Assembly (NCBI GenBank): GCA_949987565.1
Contig: OX465104.1
Location: forward strand, 672,978 to 736,977
DNA from: Luidia sarsii
Lineage: Eukaryota > Echinodermata > Asteroidea > Paxillosida > Luidiidae
Length of the DNA stretch: 64,000 nt
Reading direction: 5' to 3'
This document shows, piece by piece, positions 13,101-22,016 of the stretch. The notes beneath the pieces are model-generated. The model searched no databases. It was not told the origin of the DNA and saw nothing but the letters and a program-made list of their open reading frames with translations. The number at the start of each line of letters is the position of its first letter. The stretch's first letter is position 1. The translations under genes were made by a program, and so were the position numbers.

Positions 13101-15144
13101 CATAAAATGATGAGCGATGAGCGATGCACAGAAACCACAGTGACAAATTACGATGGATTATCAATCGTAAGTTGACTTATGATGCATCGTAAGGCTTTGT
13201 GAAATCCAGCCCAGGTCAGTTAAAAAGAAAAGTTCAGGTCTTGTAAGTTGTAAGATTCTGCAGTCACAAGGCCCTTTGTCCAAAACTTTTTTTCTACAAA
13301 ATTTGACCTTTGACTGGAGTACAGGGTGTACACATATCTACTCTGTGTGTGTCGTTTACCGTTTGTTCCTTTGTTTCCAATTTGTTCAAAGGTTCCCAGT
13401 CAGTTTTTCCTTTGTTTGTTTGACTTGAATTGAAAAAGCTGCATCCACTTTTTGTGATCCCCGAGCTGCTGTAGCCAGGTTTACAACAATTGGTTGTTTG
13501 CATCTGAATGAAAACAGGGGTGTGATCCCTGGAGATATACGGCAGTTAATGATTGAATTGCTTCTGACTGGCGCCCCCACCCGGCATAGACTAGTTGACT
13601 ATTAGGGAGGCCACCATCTAAGGGCAGGATAGCTCAGATGGAAGAGCACTGGTACATCAATCCAGAGGTCTCGGGTTCAAGTCCCAGTCCAGTCAAAGTT
13701 TTCTTTGCCAATTTTTCAATTTGTTCTTATTTTACTAAAAGGCATTAGAATTCTTCCTTCCTTTCCCCTTTGCTTGGCAACCCTGATGCATACCGTAGTC
13801 ATGATGGAATTATTTACTTGCTGGATTTTCTTTGATAGAGACTTGGGGTACTGTTTCAGTCTGCCATAACTATAGTATACAGATTCTGGAAGCCAGTAGC
13901 TTTGCCTTATGATGCTTGTGCAATGGCTGAAGTGTCTTCTTAGACTTGGGAGAAATTCATGCCGTCGTGTGGTGGAATAAGCATGTGCTATCCTGAAATA
14001 AGCATGGAACATATACTGTGCGATTGTACATTGTATGAAAAAGAAGCAGAGGCCTACCCAAAGCATGAAAGACCTCCTTTAAAAAAGTAAATTGGAACAC
14101 CCACTCTACCTTCATAATATTTGTTATCAAAAGTGAGGAGGACCTGATGATTCGATCCAAGCAGGACCTTTCTCAAAGGTCTTGCTAGGATCGAAACGTC
14201 AGGACCGAAACGTCAGGGCTCAAGCAGGAATCAAGCAGAACAGCTGAAATGAAGAACTTTTCAAAATGCTGTTTGAATGCGCTTGAATTCCTGATGGCGT
14301 ATTACCTCTTGACTGCAACACAAATTGCAGCTGGAAGACGGTGGGAGAATTTAGAATGCTCTCAGGACGCAGTCAGAATATTCATGACTTTCCTTTTGAA
14401 TATCCATGAATATGCAGAGAGTTTTCATTCCAGCCGCTCACTCCTCCTCTAGTGCCACTCAGGGTTTCATGTACAATGTGCGTATTCTTGGCAGATGTTG
14501 CGGCTGTATGAGGCGGGGCTACGGCACGGAGAAGGACAACTGCTGCGACTGCGACACGGCCGCCGTCAAGCACGTCACGCAGCTGAACGAGGACGACATC
14601 ATCTACATCAGCTTCCACAACAAAGTAAGCTGAGTCATGCAAACCATGGCTGCACTACTGCTAACACTGACATCAACAATCAAACTATACTAATTCTGAC
14701 TGGCGCCCCCAGCCCGGCAAAGACTAGTTGACTATTTTGGGAAGACCACCATCTAAGGGCTGGATACATGTAGCTCAGATGGTAAGAGCGCTGGTACGCA
14801 AAACCAGAGGTCTTGGGTTCAAGTCCTGGTCCAGTGAATTTTTTTTTACATTCTCCCCGATGCAAACATCATGTTATATCTATGAAAGTTTTCTTTGCCA
14901 TTGCTGAAATTGTTTCAAAAGTTCCAAGTCACTTTTTCCTTTTTTTGTTAACCTTAACCTTAAACAAATTGTTGCTGTTGTTGTCGTTGTTGTTGTCGTT
15001 GTTGTTGTGGTTGTTGTTGTGGTTGTTGTTGTGGTTGTTGTTGTCATTGTTGTTGTCGTTGTTGTTGTCATTGTTGTTGTCATTGTTGTGGTCGTTGTTG
15101 TCGTTGTTGTCGTTGTTGTTGTTGTTGTTGTGGTTGTTGTTGTC

Positions 15145-15176
<32 letters not shown>

Positions 15177-18100
15177 CGTTGTTGTTGTGGTTGTTGTGGT
15201 TGTTGTTGGGGTTGTTGTTGTGGTTGTTGTGGTTGTTGTTGTGGTTGTTGTTGTCATTGTTGTTGTGGTTGTTGTTGTTGTTGTTGTGGTTGTCGATGAT
15301 GATATTGAGGATGAAGACGACAATGACATGGCTCAGTTATCATTTGAGTGATTGAATGATTGTCTGTTTTGCTGCATGTTACAGATTTATGAGATACCAT
15401 TTTTTGTCGCCTTGGATCATCGGACACAGTCTGTAGTCGTCACAATACGAGGAACGCTGTCATTCAGGGTAAGATGGCCAGAATGATTGTTTCAAATAGA
15501 TATTTTAGGCAACTATGCACAATGTATAGGATACTTAAAACCCATACTCTTTCCATTGTTTTTCCTAAGGATGCACTCACAGATGCCACGGCTGAGTCTG
15601 TGAGACTGGACGTTGAGGGGGAGGAGATATACGCCCACAAAGGCATCACTCAGACGGCTACGTACATCCGAGACAAACTGGAACGGGAACACATTCTGGA
15701 GAAGGCCTTTCAGAAAGCCCCAGTGAGTCAAGAGAAGGTTACCAACGGTTACTGATGACATCATCCAGTGTGTGTAATCTCTTTTGAGATTGAGTACGGC
15801 TCTGATAACAGCCTGTTCAGTCCTGTGGCCAATTTCATCAAACTCATCAGGCGATGGATGATGCACATATCCTACCCGTATATGAACCATGAACATTTAG
15901 AATGGGTTATCACTCGTAAGTTGAGTTATGATGCATCATAAGCCTTTGTGAAATCCAAACCTGATGAGATTTGAAGGTGGATTCACAATGTGAAATGATT
16001 TTGGGGGCACCGTGTATAATCTCTTTTTTGAGATGGAGTATGGCTCTGAGAAAGAGTCAGTGATGTCCAATGAGATTTGAAGGTTTGCGCGGTGGATTCA
16101 CAATGTAGCACGCCAGCAGTGACACCATGTACATGACTTCTTTTGTAGGAGAAGTTTGGGTCTAAGTGGAAGGTTTGCGGTGACACCATGTAGCTCTTCT
16201 CTTTCAAGAAGGAGTGTGGCTCTGAAAAGAGTCGGTAACTCAACGTTTTGGTTAGTGTGTACTCTGCCATCGTCTTATCTAAGTTTAGATCTGCCCATCT
16301 TCAGCTTGGTTCTGTTTGGTTGATTCTAATCATCCTCAGGATTACAAGCTGGTGATTGCCGGTCACAGTCTCGGTGCTGGGGCAGGTACCATACTGTCCA
16401 TTCTTCTCTACAACACCTGGCCAGGACTCAAGTGTTACGCCTTTGCTCCACCAGGTGGACTCCTGAGGTAAGGAAAGACTCCCAAGTTAGGTTCCCCCAA
16501 ACCCACCCCACCCCTGCCCCACCCTGTCCCACCCCTGCCCAACCCCTGCCACACCCCTGCCCCACCCCTGCCACACCCCTGCCCCACCCCTGCCCCACCC
16601 CTGCCACACCCCTACCCCACCCCTGTCACACCCTGCCACACCCCTGCCACACCCCTGCCACACCCCTGCCCCACCCCTGCCCCACCCCTGCCACACCCCT
16701 GCCCCACTCCTGCAACATCCCTGCCCAAGCCCTGTCACACCCTGCCACACCCCTGCCACACCCCTGCCACACCCCTGCCACACCCCTGCCCCACTCCTGC
16801 AACATCCCTGCCCAAGCCCTGCCACACCCCTGCCACACCCTACCTAACCCCTGCCACACCCTACCTAACCCCTACCCCACCCTGCCCCACCCCTGCCACA
16901 CCCCTGCCACACCCCTGCCCCACCCCTACCCCACCCCTACCCCACCCTGCCCCACCCCTGCCACACCCCTGCCACACCCCTGCCCCACCCCTACCCCACC
17001 CTGCCCCACCCCTGCCACACCCCTGCCACACCCCTGCCACACCCCAGCCACACCCCTACCCCACCCCTACCCCACCCCTGCCACACCCCTGCCACACCCC
17101 TGCCCCCTGATCTTCCCTCCATAGATTCTCCTGCCTACTACTTGACTTTCCTTTTATTTTTTTATTTTTTCACATTTTTTCCCTCCAAATTTGCAGTGCC
17201 GAAGGAGTGATCTACACGGCGGATTTTGTGACGTCTGTCTTACTGGGTGAAGACTTGGTGCCAAGGTAAGGAATGCCCTTCTAATGAGTCTTACCAGCAT
17301 GAATGTTGGAACTGTTCTTTTTAATGGAACAGTTTGTATATATTATCTAGAAAAAATAAGATCACATGGGATCAACCATTTTTAATGTTTCAATAAATAT
17401 ATTTCTTGATGTGTGAAATGCAATAGACTGTTTAACTGTTTCTTTTTGTGTAAACTGTAATTGTTATTGGCAATTGTTTGTATTTTGGTGTTAGATGATT
17501 TATGATTTATGTTCACTGTAAAAACCCATTGCTATTCAGTATTTAATTGTGATGATGGATTGAAATAAACCACTTTGAATTGAATGAAGACAGAGCAGCA
17601 ACCCATGTCATCAGTCATGAGGGATGCGCATATATACAACCCATCGCAGCAACGATGGGTGTTCCTGGAAGTCACTGTAACTATTTGAATCATCTCAGCA
17701 TCTTCCTCCACTGTTTGCTTTTCAGACTTGCCCTGGGCACGCTGGACGAACTGAAGACAAGAATGATCGACATTGTCAAGAGATCGGACCGACCAAAGGT
17801 GTGCATGCTGCATTTGATCTTATGAGAGAAAGGGCCTGCTGGGATCAGAATGCCACAATCTCGTAATTTACTTTCTAGATTTGGATGCTTTGGGTCATTG
17901 AAGTTGGTAAATAGTTAAAGGTGTGTGCATGTGCACAGTTAGATGTGATGTAATTGATTGAAGAATATCTTTTTCTTCCTCCCTAACCAACTCTCTCTCA
18001 CCTTCCCTCTCTCCCTCTCCCTCTCCATCTCCCCTCCCCTCCCCTCCCCCTTCCTTTCCCCCCTCCCCTTCCCCTCCCCTCCGCCTCTCCCTTTTCCTCT

Positions 18101-18601
18101 CCCTCTGACCTTTCCTATCTCCCTCTCCCTCTCCTCTGTCATCCTCTCTTACCTGTCTCCCTCTCTATTTCTCTTTCCCCTCTTCTTTCTCTCCCTATCC
18201 TTCTCCAACTCTCAAATTATTCCACTCTCCCTCTTCCCCTCTTCTCCCTTCCCCATCCCCTCCCCCTCTCTCCTTTCTCTCCCCACCCAGTACCAAACTC
18301 TCCTTGGTGGTTGCTGGTGGACCTTATGTGGCTTCCCTGAGCACCTGCCGAGTTCGGCCGAGACACCAGACGACCCCCGCCAGCAGGCTGATGACCCAGA
18401 GAGCCGACGTCCTCTCATTGGCTGTCAGTCTGCTCCCAAGCTGCGCTCCAGCTACACGGGGACCAGCCATGGACAGGGGAGCCAGGGAAGCAATGGGAAT
18501 GGGGCAGGGGCTGGTGATCAGCTAGATGGACCAAGGGGCAGCTTGGAACTCTACCCTCCAGGAAGGATACTATGGGTGACGGAGGAAGTCACACCAAGAA
18601 G
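7187..18601 (+). CDS. DAGLB: sn-1-specific diacylglycerol lipase, beta-like (partial, 11 exons)
   Basis: Membrane serine lipase that releases 2-acylglycerols, including the endocannabinoid 2-AG, from diacylglycerol. Exons: 7187-7379, 8152-8468, 9731-9821, 10808-11067, 14495-14624, 15385-15468, 15570-15722, 16340-16467, 17197-17265, 17726-17798 and 18291-18601. All junctions are AG/GT and all phases agree, giving about 603 residues. The first two exons encode hydrophobic membrane segments (e.g. [20 protein letters not shown], then [15 protein letters not shown] and [19 protein letters not shown]). Exon 3 carries the cysteine cluster [11 protein letters not shown] and exon 4 has VPSDIVAGL, as in vertebrate DAGLB. 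The nucleophile elbow GHSLGAG has its Ser codon at 16367-16369. The probable catalytic Asp is in LGEDLVPR, codon 17252-17254. LYPPGRI is near the end of the last exon. The initiator exon (about 30 residues) and the C-terminal exon(s), which should carry the catalytic His, are not visible. The beta type is favoured over alpha by the exon 1-4 sequence. Confidence 0.93.
7607..7755 (+). mobile_element. MITE family 2 (CTTACGATGCATC type)
   Basis: About 150-bp element: GGTGGATTTC...AGCCTTACGATGCATCATAA at the left, GTAAGTTACGATGAATTTGA..AAATCAACC at the right, i.e. imperfect terminal inverted repeats. The internal block TATGGTTTCTGTGCATCGCTC is shared with copies at 12450, 13058, 15826, 23665, 26640 and 56270. 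Confidence 0.75.
7838..8080 (-). mobile_element. MITE family 3 (GGGGCCAATTTCATAG...CGCTTAAGCG)
   Basis: Terminal inverted repeats: GCCAATTTCATAG.GCCGCTTAAGCG at the left and CGCTTAAGCGGCTCTATGAAATTGGGCCC at the right. The interior (TGCAGGGCAGCTTGTAATC) is shared in opposite orientation with the copy at 52241-52479. It lies in a DAGL intron. Confidence 0.85.
8580..9600. repeat. 79-bp minisatellite (CTGT/CATC-rich)
   Basis: Tandem units with period 79 bp in the better-conserved right half (CATCCGTCCATCC recurs at about 9059, 9138, 9217, 9296, 9375, 9454 and 9533). The units are built of smaller CTGT and CATC motifs. The array lies in the DAGL intron between 8468 and 9731. It creates long spurious ORFs on both strands. 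Confidence 0.95.
10140..10317. mobile_element. pogo/Tigger-type MITE with TA duplication
   Basis: Starts CAGTGGAACGTCGCTATAAC and ends GTTATAGGGACGTTCCATTG, imperfect terminal inverted repeats of about 23 bp flanked by TA on both sides (10138-10139, 10318-10319). The CAGT..AAC..TATAAC terminus is typical of pogo-like Tc1/mariner relatives. No coding capacity. Confidence 0.85.
10384..10746. mobile_element. Foldback MITE (GTCCGCACTGGACT family)
   Basis: Left end AAAGCCGCGTCCGCACTGGA, right end TCTAGTGCGGACACGGCTTT. A further internal inverted copy (TTTTAAGTCCAGTGCGGACA at 10440-10465) suggests a compound or nested structure. A related copy starts at about 40685. Confidence 0.75.
11100..11290. 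repeat. CTGT/CATC-rich low-complexity tract
   Basis: Degenerate CATCCATC and TCTGTCTGTC runs just after the DAGL exon ending at 11067, similar in composition to the 79-bp array at 8580. Confidence 0.7.
11665..12180. repeat. 29-bp tandem array grading into ACTGGTTCT repeats
   Basis: Unit TCTAACTGGTTCTAACTGGT plus ATTGGGCAT (29 bp), about seven clean copies from 11690 to 11885, then degenerate ACTGGTT/ATTGGTT repeats to about 12180. Intronic in the DAGL gene. Confidence 0.9.
12449..12800. mobile_element. Compound inverted structure: two family-2 MITEs around a hairpin-family core
   Basis: 12449-12595 is a family-2 MITE in plus orientation and 12655-12800 one in minus orientation (GTGGATTTCACAAAGCCTTA versus TAAGGCTTTGTGAAATCCAC). 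Between them lies a hairpin-element remnant (GAGAAAGGTCCTGC). The whole 350 bp can fold into one long hairpin. Confidence 0.75.
13058..13215 (-). mobile_element. MITE family 2
   Basis: From TTTCATGAAACTCATCGTAA to AAGGCTTTGTGAAATCCAGC, same internal blocks as the 12655-12800 copy. DAGL intron. Confidence 0.75.
13413..13750 (+). mobile_element. tRNA-derived SINE
   Basis: A promoter-like TAGCTCAGATGG (A box, about 13629) and GGGTTCAAGTCCC (B box, about 13672) mark a tRNA-related region. A unique 5' segment (TTACAACAATTGGTTGTTTGCATC ... CTGGCGCCCCCACCC) precedes it and a tail of the TTTTCTTTGCCAATTTTTC type follows. It shares this order with 14690-14960 and 26795-27062. Confidence 0.75.
14120..14225 (+). 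mobile_element. Degenerate hairpin element
   Basis: TCGATCCAAGCAGGACCTTT followed by AGGTCTTGCTAGGATCGAAACGTCAGG, with a short duplication of the CGAAACGTCAGG end. Confidence 0.7.
14692..14960 (+). mobile_element. tRNA-derived SINE
   Basis: CTGACTGGCGCCCCCAGCCC, then TGTAGCTCAGATGGTAAGAG (A-box-like) and TTGGGTTCAAGTCCTGG (B-box-like) about 45 bp apart. Another fragment (AACATCATGTTATATCTATG) is inserted near 14858-14883 before the tail TTTTCTTTGCCATTGC. It directly follows the DAGL exon at 14495-14624. Confidence 0.7.
14968..15297. repeat. (TTG)n trinucleotide microsatellite, about 330 bp
   Basis: TTGTTG runs with TCG, TGG and TCA variants in the DAGL intron upstream of the exon at 15385. 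It gives poly-Val/Leu/Thr phantom ORFs. Confidence 0.95.
15826..15962 (-). mobile_element. MITE family 2
   Basis: CAATTTCATCAAACTCATCA to AGCCTTTGTGAAATCC with an internal deletion relative to other copies. Intronic. Confidence 0.65.
15995..16270. repeat. Dispersed repeat family 4 (TCTCTTTTGAGATGGAGTAT...)
   Basis: Two to three tandem, diverged pieces of a family containing GACACCATGTA, TCTCTTTTGAGATGGAGTATGGCTCTGA and ACTCAACGTTTTGG. Relatives at 20035-20170, 23095-23205, 29225-29390, 35295-35410 and 46425-46625. Probably a non-autonomous transposon. Confidence 0.65.
16497..17108. repeat. 11-12-bp CACCCCTGCCA minisatellite
   Basis: About 610 bp of CCACCCCTGCC-type units, extremely C-rich on the plus strand and G-rich on the minus strand. 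It starts about 30 bp after the donor of the exon with the GHSLGAG nucleophile and fills most of that intron. Confidence 0.95.
17270..17585 (+). mobile_element. Possible LINE 3' end or retroposed 3' UTR
   Basis: AT-rich intronic tract ending GGATTGAAATAAACCACTTT followed by GAATTGAATGAA. AATAAA-type signals and a TTGAA-type simple tail resemble the 3' ends of some non-LTR retrotransposons. No coding part is visible. Confidence 0.35.
17984..18289. repeat. CT-rich polypyrimidine tract fused to a splice acceptor
   Basis: About 300 bp of CCTCTCCCT-type sequence that runs without break into the acceptor CCCACCCAG/TACC of the last visible DAGL exon. Confidence 0.9.
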
Positions 18602-18726
18602 GTATTCACCACTTTTCAGTACCCACGACTGCCACACAGGGGTGTCTGAATAATGTTCTATTTTCACAACTTGCTCAACAATTGGGAACAATAAATACCT
18701 TTAAAATAAATTAGTGATATACAAAA

Positions 18727-18800
18727 ATGTTGCAAACTGCTTACTGACTAAAATTACAAAAATTGCAAATCTCAAAGATTAAGTGGGCCTGACGTTTCAA
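18727..18800 (-). mobile_element. Hairpin element cut by the assembly gap
   Basis: GTGATATACAAAAATGTTGC (starting at about 18715) to AAGTGGGCCTGACGTTTCAA, then Ns. Long arm and start of the core only. Confidence 0.8.
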
Positions 18801-19000
18801 NNNNNNNNNNNNNNNNNNNNNNNNNNNNNNNNNNNNNNNNNNNNNNNNNNNNNNNNNNNNNNNNNNNNNNNNNNNNNNNNNNNNNNNNNNNNNNNNNNNN
18901 NNNNNNNNNNNNNNNNNNNNNNNNNNNNNNNNNNNNNNNNNNNNNNNNNNNNNNNNNNNNNNNNNNNNNNNNNNNNNNNNNNNNNNNNNNNNNNNNNNNN
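18801..19000. other. Assembly gap (200 N)
   Basis: Exactly 200 undetermined bases, a size commonly used as a placeholder, so the real length is unknown. The left edge cuts a hairpin mobile element (18727-18800), the right edge begins in a 12-bp tandem repeat. The missing 3' end of the DAGL gene may lie here. Confidence 0.99.
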
Positions 19001-19007
19001 GTGGTTT

Positions 19008-19150
19008 GCATATTGTTTACATGTGATTTTCATGTGATTTACATGTGATTTGCATGTGATTTACATGTGATTTACATGTGATTTGCATGTGATTTACATG
19101 TGATTTACATGTGGTTTATATGTGATTTACATGCAATTTTCATGTGATTA
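19008..19150. repeat. 12-bp CATGTGATTTAC tandem repeat
   Basis: About 11 units of ACATGTGATTT with TACATG/GCATG alternation directly right of the gap. It may be why assembly failed here. Confidence 0.9.
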
Positions 19151-20030
19151 TCATAATCTTATGATATGCTTACTCTCTGCAAGTCATTTGGGGAGTTTCT
19201 GACTTGTCTGCTAATTTTGTTTCCATTTTATTTCATGGGCCATATTGATCAGTACTTGAAAGGCGTTCAAAGCTGCCAGAAAAGCAGCAGTTCTGATTTT
19301 TTTGAAATTGAGGTTTTATCTAAGATATTTATATTCATATATGAACTATAAGTAAATGATTGGAATAGTTTTAAAATGGGGTTGGGTCAAACAGACGTGA
19401 ATTTTCAGTAGAATGACAGATATTAAGTAAATTACAAGTAATTTTGTTCACACAGTGAATAACATCTATTCATTTTATTAGTTTGATGGCTCGCATTTTG
19501 CATGTTTTGTATTGCATCGCTGTATTTTGTATAGTTTACATTTATTTCAACCCCATCAGGGCATTGGAATGTCCATTTTTGCATAGAGTTGCAAAGTGAA
19601 TCATAGGTATGTATGTTGTGATTTGCTGAAGTTGTTTTCAGTCAGTAAGCATTAGCCCCCTTGTGCGATTCTGTACTTCGCACTGTATGCTAACTACACA
19701 TCCAGACATAGCAGATCTTGCCTTGCAGAGTGAAATATATTAGGTAGCATTTCATTCTTTTCAAGCATTATTATCGGATTCTTTTATATTGTATAAAATA
19801 CAGGGGAAACACTCGGGAGACAAAGCCTCTGAGAAACTTATTTGAGGTTTATTTCAGAAAATATCTGTCACAGAAAATAAAGAAGACCAGCTTTGATATG
19901 ACAAAAAGCAGTAAGCAGCCCAGGGAAGGTAAAGACTGGAATTACAATTCAGTGAGGTTTTGCCTTACTTACATCTATACTAAGCAATTTATCATGGGCG
20001 TTTTCACAAAGTGCCGAATCATTTTCAAAC
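19151..20030. other. No gene recognised
   Basis: AT-rich sequence with no convincing exon. I looked for the DAGL C-terminal exon here and did not find it. Confidence 0.5.
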
Positions 20031-20175
20031 TAAACAGTTGCATAGAGCACACCTCTCTGACAACGGGCAGAGTACACACTGCCCAAAATGTCGAGGTACT
20101 GGCTCTTTTTAGAACCACACACTCCTTCTCAAAAGAGATCTTTTACATGGTGTCACCGAAAACCTTAGTATCACT
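20031..20175. repeat. Dispersed repeat family 4
   Basis: CTGACAACGGGCAGAGTACACACTGCCC, TCGAGGTACTGGCTCTTTTNAGA and TCAAAAGAGATCTTTTACATGGTGTCACC, matching the 15995 and 23095 copies in inverted orientation. Confidence 0.6.
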
Positions 20176-21160
20176 TTGTGTTGTTATTAACCTCAGACCA
20201 CCACATTTCAACAACCCATTTGAAGACGGGTGAAAATAATTTAAGAAGTGTTACCAGCTTTCAATGCGCTATTTTCAAAACCCATCTTTTCTGCATCATG
20301 AATGAATTTGCCAGTTTGTGAAAACGCCGATTTCCAGAGATCACGTCCCTCTGTTTTCATTCTGATGCAAGCAACTGATTGCTGTAGAACTGGCTTAAGA
20401 GGCATCACAAACAACTGATGCAGGTTTTTTAATAGAGACAATGTTTGACTGGGTTGAGACTCGAATCTGGGACCTTACGGTTGATTGCCTCCAACTGGAA
20501 AAAGAAATGTTGCAAGGGACATTTAAGTTGGAGGGCCTTCCTTAACAGTCAACTACCTGCTGCCATCTTGAATAATATTCAGATCCTTGAAAAAGGTTTT
20601 CTAAGACAAGTTTATTGAATAAACTTTTCATGACTTCATGACATTTCACGGTAAATACTCTTTTAAGCATCACCTAATAAAAACTTTTTTTTCTATTTCA
20701 AATTAAAAGGTGATCAAAAAATGGTTGATCGTTACCAAAGTTCTAGATCTTGGAGATGATAGCTTTTGACAATCTCACTGATATACTCAGTGCTTTACTT
20801 GGTGATCTGAGGTACTCTGAATCCTGAGTATAAAGGAAGTTCACTCGTCAGAAAAATCAGTCAATAAAATGATGTGACTACAAAAGAGTCAAAGCAAGAT
20901 AGCTTGAGGTGATGCAATGAAATCGTCCGTTTCACTGCCCCCACCTTTTTTTTTACTTCTTAGAAAAACAAAACTGAAGGAAGCTGTCCTTTGAGGGCTG
21001 GTTTAACAACTGGTACCCAGTCAGAAATGGCACTGATCAGACTCTGCAGGGAACCAGTGTCTTGTTTGAATGCTGGAGTGCATTTGAGTGATGGTACAGC
21101 GCAATCGATTTGCAATTTGTGCTGGGTGTTTTCCTTTGGTGAACAGAGATGCTCAAAGGT
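20176..21160. other. No gene recognised
   Basis: Mostly unique-looking AT-rich DNA. A worn tRNA-like fragment on the minus strand (TTGAGACTCGAATCTGGGAC at about 20453) suggests an old SINE. Confidence 0.4.
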
Positions 21161-21164
21161 ATCA

Positions 21165-21632
21165 AATGAATTGGGCTGAATGGGACCATTTGGGCTAACT
21201 GGAACCATTTGGGCTAACTGGGACCATTTGGGCTAACTGGGACCATTTGGGCTCACTGGGACCATTTGGGCTCACTGGGACCATTTGGGCTCACTGGGAC
21301 CATTTGGGCTGACTGGGACCATTTGGGCTGACTGGGACCATTTGGGCTAACTGGGACCATTTGGGCTAACTGGAACCATTTGGGCTAACTGGGACCATTT
21401 GGGCTAACTGGGACCATTTGGGCTGACTGGGACCATTTGGGCTAACTGGGACCATTTGAGCTAACTGGGACCATTTGGGGTAACTGGGACCATTTGAGCT
21501 CACTGGGAAAATTTGGGCTAACTGGGACCCTTTGGGCTAACTGGGACCATTTGAGCTCACTGGGAAAATTTGGGCTAACTGGGACCATTTGGGCTAACTG
21601 GAACCATTTGGGCTAACTGGGACCATTTGTGG
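21165..21632. repeat. 19-bp TGGGACCATTTGGGCTAAC satellite
   Basis: About 24 tandem copies of a 19-bp unit with TAACTGG, CTCACTGG and TGACTGG variants. It lies between the convergent DAGL and LSM11 genes. Confidence 0.97.
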
Positions 21633-21799
21633 AATTAAGCCCTTTACTGAACCTCCTCCTTCAGAACCAAAAGAAATTTCTTTCTTGTTTTTCAGTTTAA
21701 TGTTGGCTTTACATTGTACTTCTAGAAAGACCAAGAAATTGCCTGTGAATTGAACTGTGAGTGGCATAATTGGAATGGTCCTCTCTTTAAAGGAATGGA

Positions 21800-21970
21800 A
21801 ACGAAGAAGGAAAGAAGGAGTCGCAGGGTCAAATCCTGCCGCTGGAGCTGCCTGTATTTATTCATCAGGCAATCCTGCAAAGCACCGGGCACGGCGGGCA
21901 GTGTTCAATCACACGTTGAGTCGGGCAAACCCCTGTTAAAGTACATTCTCCTCGATGCAGAATCTCTCTA
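21800..21970 (+). repeat. Dispersed repeat with tRNA-like box
   Basis: AGTCGCAGGGTCAAATCCTG resembles a B box, followed by GGGCAAACCCCTGTTAAAGTACATTCTCCTCGATGCA. The latter block recurs at 10110-10140, 14850-14885 and 35495-35560. Confidence 0.45.
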
Positions 21971-22016
21971 CAATACTGCGCTTGTTGTGTGCAGCTCTGC
22001 TGAGGACTGACTCTGG

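Noticed and set aside
13621..13695. Possible tRNA gene
   Set aside because: A- and B-box-like motifs are present but the cloverleaf stems do not close and the same unit recurs with common flanks, so it is a SINE. The same applies at 14765-14840 and 29738-29850.
14813..15355. Poly-Leu, poly-Val and poly-Thr frames
   Set aside because: Translations of a (TTG)n microsatellite between two DAGL exons.
16432..17124. Frame rich in HPCPTPATP repeats overlapping a DAGL exon
   Set aside because: Starts inside the DAGL nucleophile exon in the wrong frame and reads through a C-rich minisatellite.
18772..19037. Frames spanning the N gap
   Set aside because: Consist of undetermined bases.
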